Assembly (NCBI GenBank): GCA_028658405.1
Contig: JAKOGY010000016.1
Span: 1-38,698 of the forward strand
DNA length: 38,698 nucleotides
Direction of reading: 5' to 3'
DNA from: Dolichospermum sp. ST_sed8
GTDB taxonomy: Bacteria > Cyanobacteriota > Cyanobacteriia > Cyanobacteriales > Nostocaceae
Shown here: positions 32,777 to 38,698 of the stretch, in pieces
Layout: each line of letters begins with the position of its first letter
Numbering within the stretch: the stretch's first letter is position 1
Program-made: the position numbers and the translations under genes
The notes under the pieces: model-generated
What the model saw: the letters and a program-made list of their open reading frames with translations, nothing else
Databases searched by the model: none
What the model was told of the DNA's origin: nothing

Positions 32777-35776
32777 TTACAAGTTTACTTCCTGTTGTTG
32801 GTAAAGGTAGAAATAATGACCTTTAGCTGCCATGAGTTCTTGATGACTGCCTTGTTCAATCATTCTACTGTTATCCATGACGACGATAGTATCAGCATTA
32901 CTAACAGTATTCAAACGGTGAGTAATGAAGAAGACTGTATTACCTTTAAAAGCGCGAGCTAAGTTCAGACAAATTTGTCTTTCTGTCGGATAATCTAGGG
33001 CGCTGGTGGCTTCATCTAAAACTAATATTTTAGGTCTTTGCAGGACAGAACGAGCGATCGCAATTCTCTGTCTTTGTCCACCAGAAAGGGCTGATCCCCG
33101 TTCCCCAACTCTTGTATTATAACCATTTGGCAAGGTCATAATAAATTCATGAGCAACGGCAATTTGAGCAGCTTCAATAATTTCCTCAGTTGTGGCATCA
33201 GGATTAGTTAAAGCAATATTTTCTTGAACCGTGCCATCAAATAAGAGCGTCTCTTGGGGAACTACGCCGATTTGCCGCCGGAGGGAATAAAGTTCTACTT
33301 TGGCAATGTCATAACCATCAACTAAAATTCTGCCAGATTCTGCATCATAAAGTCTGAGCAGTAATTTCATCATTGTACTTTTTCCTGAACCACTTTGTCC
33401 AACAATGCCCACAAATTCACCTGCGGTAAATTCGACGCTGACATTGCTTAGTTGTAGTGGTCCACTGGCAGCAAATCGGAAGGAAACATTTTCAAATTTA
33501 ACTGCACCAGTAACAGGAGGAAGAGAAATATTATTCTTGTCTATTTCTCCTTCTTGTGGTGTGTCAACGATATCACTTAATCGTTCTAAAGACAAACCAG
33601 TTTCTTGGAAGTTTTGCCAAAGTTGTGCCAAGCGTAAGATTGGGGTAGTAACATAACTAGAAATAATCCGAAAGGCAATTAATTCTCCTAATGTTAATTC
33701 TCCTTTTAACACCAAATAAGCGCCCACCCACAAAACTAATAAACTGCTGAGTTTACTCAGAAACTGACTGGTTGAGTTAGCTAATGTGGAAGTAATAACA
33801 GTTTTAAAACCTGCGGCCACAAACTTAGCATATTTCTTTTGCCAGGAAAAGCGGGAGCGCAATTCAATATTTTGGGCTTTAACTGTTTGAATGCCTGACA
33901 TGACCTCAACCAAATAAGATTGAGTTTCGGCATTACGTTCAGCTTTAGTTCTTAATTGTCTACTCACTGTGGGAGCAGCAATCAATGTCACTACTACAAA
34001 CAGAGGAATTGTCCCTAAACCTACGATAGTTAGAGGCCAACTGTAAAACAGCATGACAATTATATAAACTACGGAAAATAGAGCATCTAAGACAACTGTT
34101 AAAGCCGTACCTGTGAGAAACTGGCGAATATTTTCTAATTCATTGATTCTGGTTGATAATTCACCAACTGGCCTTTTATCAAAATAGCGAAGTGGTAACC
34201 GAAGTAAGTGGTCAATAATTTGTGACCCCAAACTCATATCAATGCGGTTGGTAGTATCTACAAATAAGTAAGTCCGCAATGTGGTTAATACGGCTTCAAA
34301 TACACCCACTGCTAATAGTAATACTCCCAAAATATTCAGGGTATTAATACTATTTTGAACGATGACTTTATCAATAATTAGCTGAATAACTAGGGGATTA
34401 GCTAAAGCAGCTAGTTGGACGAAGAAGGAAGCAACAAATACTTCTATTAGCACCCAACGGTAACGCGATAAATAGGGAACAAACCAAGATAAACCAAAGC
34501 GTTCTTTAGGTGTTTCTTTTGTCTCACTAAGTAACAACAATCTAACTTGTGGTTGTAAGTTAGTTTCGTCGGTTTCTAATTCTTCTAGCAATTGACTAAT
34601 TTGGCAGGTAATAATGCCTTGAGATGGCACACCTAAAACGACTTTTTTTCCATCTACTGCATAGAGGACGGCAAAACTATCACGATAGCGAATTAATGCT
34701 GGTGTGGGAATACGGTTAATGGAAACAGCCGGCACATCAACTAGCTGGGATTTAAGTCCAATTAGTTCTGATAAATAAGCGCAAACTTGAAAAGATATAC
34801 TACCTTGACGCTTAATTTGATCGGTTAAAATGCGCTTGACTACTTCTTTCCGAAAGGGAATTTGTAAATGCTTGGATAGCATTTGAAAACAAGCCAGACT
34901 GGCATCTAATTCTCCTTGTCCCCGGAAAAATGGATAGTTTTTATTTTTTGATGACTTGTTTGATGTGGTTGGGGGAACAAATTCTTGTTCTTGGGCGTAG
35001 GGAATTTCACTAGTTCCGGTGCTATCTGATTCTGGTATAATTTCTAATGTTTCTGATTCTACGGGAATACCATCAAGTAATGATAAATCATCAGGACTGA
35101 TACCCAATAAACGAACAGGAATGTTTCCTTTAACTTCAATTACTTCGGTTTCTATGCGAGAACCAGTGGGGAAATTTGCCAAAGAATTACCCGCACTCAC
35201 AAACCAAATCCGACTGCTTTCTAGTTCTTTTAAGGAAGTTTTTCCTGGTGATAAATAATGAATTTTTGACTCTAATTGAGCTTGTTGGGTAATGTCTTTG
35301 AGGTTGTGATTAACTAAGGCTTTTTGTGCTACCTGTGAACTCAAAACATCAAATATTTCAATTAAGTGACTTTGACTGCGACGAGCTTTAGCAAAGGCGG
35401 GATTTTGGGTGAGGAATTGTAAATAATCTTGGACTTTCCAGGTTAAACAGACTACTTCTGTGGAAGCGATCGCTGTTTCACAAGGAATCTGACGCAACCA
35501 AGCAATTTCGCCGATTATTGCCCCTGGTTGTAGTAGTTTTAAAGTGATGGGTAATTGAGTTTGGGGGTCATATCCCAATAGTCTGACGTTACCTTGATAA
35601 AGAATTGCTATCCGTTCTGGTAGCTGTTCTTTACCAATAATTTTTTGCCCTATACGATAACGTAAAGGCTGGAGAATTTGTGATGATGAGAGTTTGCTGA
35701 TTTCCTGAGTGGGTAATTGATCAAACCCTTCAATACTGGCAATAAATTCGTCAAAGGTACTCTGAGTATAAGTCAT
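32777..35776 (-). CDS. ABC exporter with cNMP-binding and degenerate C39-like domains
   Basis: A 999-aa type I secretion ABC transporter. Domains in order: a cyclic-nucleotide-binding-like domain (about 10-150, with LLQPGAIIGEIAWL); a linker; a C39 peptidase-like domain (about 281-415); six membrane helices (about 430-715); and an ATPase with Walker A GQSGSGKS 793-800, signature LSGGQ 897-901 and Walker B ILVLDEAT 917-924. In active C39 domains a Gln is followed by DCG (catalytic Cys), then HFVVL (His) and DP (Asp). Here those positions read DAS (Ala292), SFAVL (Ser367) and GVP (Val383), so all three catalytic residues appear replaced. This points to a non-cleaving, cargo-docking domain, as in HlyB. 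It lies between a PPIase gene (56 bp upstream) and hlyD. Confidence 0.92.
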   Translation of the reverse strand: MTYTQSTFDEFIASIEGFDQLPTQEISKLSSSQILQPLRYRIGQKIIGKEQLPERIAILYQGNVRLLGYDPQTQLPITLKLLQPGAIIGEIAWLRQIPCETAIASTEVVCLTWKVQDYLQFLTQNPAFAKARRSQSHLIEIFDVLSSQVAQKALVNHNLKDITQQAQLESKIHYLSPGKTSLKELESSRIWFVSAGNSLANFPTGSRIETEVIEVKGNIPVRLLGISPDDLSLLDGIPVESETLEIIPESDSTGTSEIPYAQEQEFVPPTTSNKSSKNKNYPFFRGQGELDASLACFQMLSKHLQIPFRKEVVKRILTDQIKRQGSISFQVCAYLSELIGLKSQLVDVPAVSINRIPTPALIRYRDSFAVLYAVDGKKVVLGVPSQGIITCQISQLLEELETDETNLQPQVRLLLLSETKETPKERFGLSWFVPYLSRYRWVLIEVFVASFFVQLAALANPLVIQLIIDKVIVQNSINTLNILGVLLLAVGVFEAVLTTLRTYLFVDTTNRIDMSLGSQIIDHLLRLPLRYFDKRPVGELSTRINELENIRQFLTGTALTVVLDALFSVVYIIVMLFYSWPLTIVGLGTIPLFVVVTLIAAPTVSRQLRTKAERNAETQSYLVEVMSGIQTVKAQNIELRSRFSWQKKYAKFVAAGFKTVITSTLANSTSQFLSKLSSLLVLWVGAYLVLKGELTLGELIAFRIISSYVTTPILRLAQLWQNFQETGLSLERLSDIVDTPQEGEIDKNNISLPPVTGAVKFENVSFRFAASGPLQLSNVSVEFTAGEFVGIVGQSGSGKSTMMKLLLRLYDAESGRILVDGYDIAKVELYSLRRQIGVVPQETLLFDGTVQENIALTNPDATTEEIIEAAQIAVAHEFIMTLPNGYNTRVGERGSALSGGQRQRIAIARSVLQRPKILVLDEATSALDYPTERQICLNLARAFKGNTVFFITHRLNTVSNADTIVVMDNSRMIEQGSHQELMAAKGHYFYLYQQQEVNL

Positions 35777-35832
35777 GTTTGTTAAGTTGGTTATTTCACT
35801 TTATGTCTACAAAAAAGTCATTTTTTGGCGAT

Positions 35833-36564
35833 TTATACTATCTGGATTTGACATTTTTGTTCTGTTATTTGTGCTTGTAACCACTGATTATATCGTTCAT
35901 TTAGTAACCGTTGTCTTGTGGAACGATCTAGTTGGGCTGGTAGTAATTTTTCTAATCGGACAATTACTATCAAATTACCAATTTGAGTTGGTGCTGATAG
36001 CTGTTGTGGTTGACTTTTGGAGAGAATATTTGCCAATGTGGGATGGAGGGATTGTAAATCTATTGGTCCGACTAAGCCATCTGTCTGGGATTCTGGACCT
36101 TGAGCATATTCCCGCGCTAATTCGGCAAAAGACTGTTCACCCTCTTGAATACGGAAGTAAATTTCTTGAGCAATGCCAACTTCTGAGGTGGTAATTAGGG
36201 AATAAATTACCTTATCTAACTGGGTTTTCCGTTGAAAGAAGTAAGAGTTTAAATCCCCTTCCCAGGTAGCTTCTTTGAATTTTTCTAGTTTTAATTGTCG
36301 TATCCCCATGATCCGCAACTTTTGGAAATTTTCGCTCTGTTCTTCTAGTCCCTGATATTGTTGGGTTAACTGTTCACAGACTAGTTTTTCTTCTTCTGGG
36401 GTACAGACAATTTCTGCGATCGCTTGATCAATGATGATTTCTTTAAATAATACTGGTAATAACTGGTATTCCGACAATAATGATAAAACCTCTGTGGGCT
36501 GGAGAATGCGATCGCCCAATTGTAAAACTTGATTCATATTGCTTGTGATCACGTTGGTCAGCAT
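35833..36564 (-). CDS. Parvulin/SurA-like peptidyl-prolyl isomerase
   Basis: A 243-aa protein with a helical N-terminal half (about 1-110) and a PpiC-type domain in the second half: SEVGIAQEIYFRIQEGEQSF, FAELAREYAQGPES, GLVGPIDLQSLHPTLANIL. No signal peptide is evident. Such PPIase genes regularly sit next to C39-ABC and HlyD genes in cyanobacteria, which suggests help in folding or delivering the exported cargo. ATG 36562-36564 has an AGAGAAG-like ribosome site; ATG 36535-36537 is a weaker option. It is the first gene of the secretion operon. Confidence 0.85.
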   Translation of the reverse strand: MLTNVITSNMNQVLQLGDRILQPTEVLSLLSEYQLLPVLFKEIIIDQAIAEIVCTPEEEKLVCEQLTQQYQGLEEQSENFQKLRIMGIRQLKLEKFKEATWEGDLNSYFFQRKTQLDKVIYSLITTSEVGIAQEIYFRIQEGEQSFAELAREYAQGPESQTDGLVGPIDLQSLHPTLANILSKSQPQQLSAPTQIGNLIVIVRLEKLLPAQLDRSTRQRLLNERYNQWLQAQITEQKCQIQIV

Positions 36565-36954
36565 TGTTAACTTCTCTTGAAAAGATAATAGAACTAGATT
36601 ATCACCAAGTTATATTTTGGTTAAAACTAGACAATTTATGACAATTTTACTCTGCATTGGTTTACGTGTAGTATTTAAATACTAATTATTTTCCCATCAT
36701 CAAAAGTTGATTTTTTGAATTTTAAGTAGTCACGGCCTTGATATTTAAATATTATCGTACCAAAATACCATAAATTGATAATTTTGTCACATCAAACTGA
36801 CTCTTACTCTGTCAATCTCTGCCAATCTGAACTCTTGCATCTTTGTCCATTGGCTAGATTACTCGTGAGAAAATAGGGTATAATTACTAACTAATACCCC
36901 AAACTAAATAACCATTATAACCATTAATCTCGGTTATTGTGTACTCTTCACTTA
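36565..36954. other. Spacer upstream of the secretion operon
   Basis: No gene is seen. It includes a perfect 16-bp palindrome TAGTATTTAAATACTA (36669-36684) and a similar AT-rich palindrome ATATTTAAATAT near 36742-36753, either of which could belong to the operon's promoter region. Confidence 0.5.
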
Positions 36955-37136
36955 GAGGATGTTTGAAAAGTTTTGGGTGGTGATCTTAGGCACTTGCTGA
37001 TAGCTTGCGTGGCGAAGCCATTCCCCCCTAACCCCTTAAAAAGGGGGGAACTAGAGTCAAAGTCCCCCTTTTTAAGGGGGATTTAGGGGGATCTGAAAAT
37101 ATTTGATACACCACGAAGGACTTTTAAAACATCCTC
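36955..37136. mobile_element. 182-bp MITE with TTA target duplication
   Basis: The ends GAGGATGTTTGAAAAGT and ACTTTTAAAACATCCTC are inverted repeats with one mismatch in 17 bp. TTA flanks both sides (36952-36954 and 37137-37139), as expected of a 3-bp TNA duplication made by IS5-family (IS1031-group) elements. The inside has no ORF but contains the inverted pair CCCCTTAAAAAGGGG and CCCCCTTTTTAAGGGGG. Confidence 0.78.
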
Positions 37137-37506
37137 TTAGTAACTAATCTTCAAAAATCAATCTAACCTAAGAAATAATTACAACACTTAATAAGTGAAT
37201 ACAGGACAAAATTATACAAGGGGTAAATTTAATTTCTATAAAACCCATATTCCGCACTTCACAATGTAGTATCCATCTTTTCAAGAATTATTCCTAATAA
37301 GGCTTAGATTGTTCAATATTAATACCTAAAATGATGGATAAAATATGTGTTTTATTGAACGATAAAAAATAAAATTATGGAAATATTCGCGTATTACAAA
37401 ATGAAGTGCGGAAAGTGGGATAAAAAGGTAAATATAGTCACAAAAATTAGGAAAGAGGAAGCAGGGAGAAGGAGAATTACTAAATTCCCGATCCCCCATG
37501 CTCAAA
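37137..37506. other. Spacer downstream of the MITE, no gene seen
   Basis: AT-rich DNA without a convincing ORF. A short run GGAAGCAGGGAGAAGGAG near the COP23 stop codon is low-complexity only. Confidence 0.55.
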
Positions 37507-38277
37507 TTAACGAAATTTACCGGGATTTAGACGATTAGAAGGTTGAGGCTGATTATTTCGGCGAATTCCTCCGCCATTTTTTAAACCTCTCCCAGTACCA
37601 CCATCTTGAGGATCAAGGTATGGCTTCAAATTAATCCCACCTTTTGCAGAACTAACCTGATTTTTACCACCTAGAAAGGTTCGTCCTAGATTGTATAAGC
37701 TATTATCATCTTTACTGTTAGGATTAGCGTAAGTATTCACAGCAATAGTTTGTTGTCCACTATCAGCAGTAGTTAGGTTTTGAAATACACTATTACGAAC
37801 AGTAGTAGGATCTTTGCCGCGAGGAACTGTCAAGACAATCCGACAACTGGGGTTGGCTTCAGTGGTAACACAGATAATATTTTCGTTATTTTGAAACCCT
37901 ATTCGTAGTTCTTGTAATCCATCTGGGCGATATTGTTCTAAACGGGTAGCAATATATTCACAACGTTTTTGAGCATCCCAACCTCCCCCTAAATTTTGAG
38001 GTGCAGCCCAAGCAAAGAATTGTCCAGGTTGACTTTGGGGCTGATACATGACTGTAGGCTGTCCATTGTTATATTGACAACTAAACCTTTTACTACTGTC
38101 AACTGTGGTAGAAGTTGGTACAGTATTTGAAGAACCTGATGGGACTGTAGTGGATGAACCTGATGAACCTGATGAACCGGTAGGAACAACAACGTCAGCA
38201 AAAGCTACAGCACTACTAAAAAATAAAGAACTTCCAAGACTGCTCAACAATAAAAACCGCAGCGATTGTAATGACAT
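37507..38277 (-). CDS. COP23-domain secreted protein
   Basis: 256 aa from ATG 38275-38277; the open frame extends to 38382, but MSLQSLRFLLLSSLGSSLFF is a proper signal peptide (cleavage near VAFA, about residue 27). A Ser/Gly/Thr/Val-rich linker follows (about 30-65), which includes a GSSGSSGSS run. The COP23 domain comes next (about 67-190): FSCQYNNGQPTVMYQP, GWDAQKRCEYIATRLEQY, NNENIICVTTEANPSCRIVL. Its four cysteines probably form two disulfides. The tail is Gly/Asn/Arg-rich. COP23 was named as a circadian-oscillating membrane-associated protein; its function is unknown. Confidence 0.85.
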   Translation of the reverse strand: MSLQSLRFLLLSSLGSSLFFSSAVAFADVVVPTGSSGSSGSSTTVPSGSSNTVPTSTTVDSSKRFSCQYNNGQPTVMYQPQSQPGQFFAWAAPQNLGGGWDAQKRCEYIATRLEQYRPDGLQELRIGFQNNENIICVTTEANPSCRIVLTVPRGKDPTTVRNSVFQNLTTADSGQQTIAVNTYANPNSKDDNSLYNLGRTFLGGKNQVSSAKGGINLKPYLDPQDGGTGRGLKNGGGIRRNNQPQPSNRLNPGKFR

Positions 38278-38386
38278 AAATATGACCTCTACTAGAAACA
38301 GGTAAATAGCTGATATCTCTAGTGACGGAGAATATATGTTTTTGATTCTTAAAAAACCTGTTTTTTTATTTTTAGCATACATAGTA

Positions 38387-38434
38387 TAAACCGCTACAAG
38401 CTACGAAGGACTATCAGCAGCTTACAGCGGTTTA
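38387..38434. repeat. Long imperfect hairpin upstream of the COP23 gene
   Basis: TAAACCGCT-AC-AAGCT pairs with AGCTT-AC-AGCGGTTTA: 9 and 5 bp stems separated by a symmetric AC/AC internal loop, with a 16-nt apical loop. It lies about 110 bp upstream of the COP23 start. It could be a terminator from a gene beyond the window or a dispersed repeat. Confidence 0.6.
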
Positions 38435-38599
38435 TTGATTAGGTTGTGATTCAATAAAAAAATAGAGTAGTGGACTTGACAGGCAATCAATTAAATCTGA
38501 TCTAAATTAAGCTTCCGCTCTGTTAAACCCACCCAAAGCTACCCGAATCTAGAACTAACTGGACATAGATAGTTTTGGCGTTAACTTCCTGCTTCATAA

Positions 38600-38670
38600 A
38601 ACCTCGCGGTATGCGGGAAACCCGGTGGCTTTAGCCCTGAGAGGGAAGCGACACGAGTGAATTTATTCAC
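38600..38670. mobile_element. Possible IS200/IS605-type right-end remnant
   Basis: The stretch contains GCGGTATGCGGGAAACCCGG, GGTGGCTTTAGCCCTGAGAG and the mini-hairpin AGTGAATTTATTCACT. It resembles the conserved GTGGCTT...GGGAAGC end found after tnpB genes in cyanobacterial IS605 elements. No tnpB is visible in the window. Assigned from memory of the pattern only. Confidence 0.35.
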
Positions 38671-38698
38671 TGTGGTATTTAAATGCTGATTTTTGAAT

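Larger units (their letters stand above)
38278..38698. other. Gene-free right edge with hairpin and repeat-like sequence
   Basis: No ORF of note. Contains the hairpin at 38387-38434 and a GC-richer patch at about 38600-38670 that looks like the end of an insertion element. Confidence 0.5.

Noticed and set aside
35775-36194. 139-codon plus-strand hydrophobic frame
   Set aside because: It is antisense to the PPIase gene; its Val/Leu-rich composition is what the reverse of that gene yields.
37309-37365. GTTCAATA...TATTGAAC inverted repeat
   Set aside because: Eight A/T-rich base pairs across a gap of about 45 nt is within chance expectation.
1-38698. tRNA, rRNA or riboswitch genes
   Set aside because: I found no cloverleaf, CCA-type end or conserved riboswitch core by reading; a covariance-model scan would settle it.

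Overview
The window is chromosomal DNA from a filamentous, heterocyst-type cyanobacterium (Nostocales). Supporting signs are psbY, a COP23-type secreted protein, the ctaB/ctaA/coxBAC layout, frequent GCGATCGC (HIP1) octamers, low GC, and many arrays of 7-bp tandem repeats (STRRs), which are typical of this group. I cannot name the species from the sequence.

Layout. 1-8400 is ordinary core genome: folC (-), a triplicated 98-bp hairpin repeat, psbY (-, 41 codons), a gamma-carbonic-anhydrase-like hexapeptide protein (-), a CxxC cyanobacterial protein (+), a VOC protein (+), a two-domain M16 protease (+), a secreted cupredoxin (+) and methionine aminopeptidase (+). 8400-20900, between map and clpC, is an accessory and defence region. 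It holds small toxin-antitoxin-like genes (an uncharacterised 90-aa family, DUF4160/DUF2442, Panacea plus a truncated partner, RelE/ParE plus antitoxin), a 5'-truncated retron-like reverse transcriptase followed by a HEPN-like protein, a single-chain restriction-modification enzyme of about 1117 aa, a Septu (PtuA/PtuB) pair, and several gene fragments. Two nearly identical DUF3349 genes lie in direct orientation at 9.2 and 16.9 kb and bracket the RT, Panacea and RM part.

20900-30500 returns to core genes: clpC (-), a MITE and an IS630 transposase remnant, then the respiratory cluster. In that cluster ctaB and ctaA (-) make heme O and heme A, and they diverge from coxB-coxA-coxC (+), which encode the aa3-type cytochrome oxidase that uses heme A. 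The divergent spacer carries paired palindromes. 30500-36600 holds a restriction-enzyme fragment, palindromic repeats and a probable type I secretion operon on the minus strand: a parvulin-like isomerase, an ABC exporter with cNMP-binding and C39-like domains, and an HlyD adaptor. The C39-like domain seems to have lost its catalytic residues. 36600-38698 holds a second MITE and a COP23-family secreted protein.

No tRNA, rRNA or CRISPR array was recognised. The most interesting material is the truncated RT/HEPN module and its junction with a broken toxin gene, the duplicated DUF3349 bracket, the Septu operon with a small in-frame downstream ORF, and heptamer repeats sitting at gene starts and stops.
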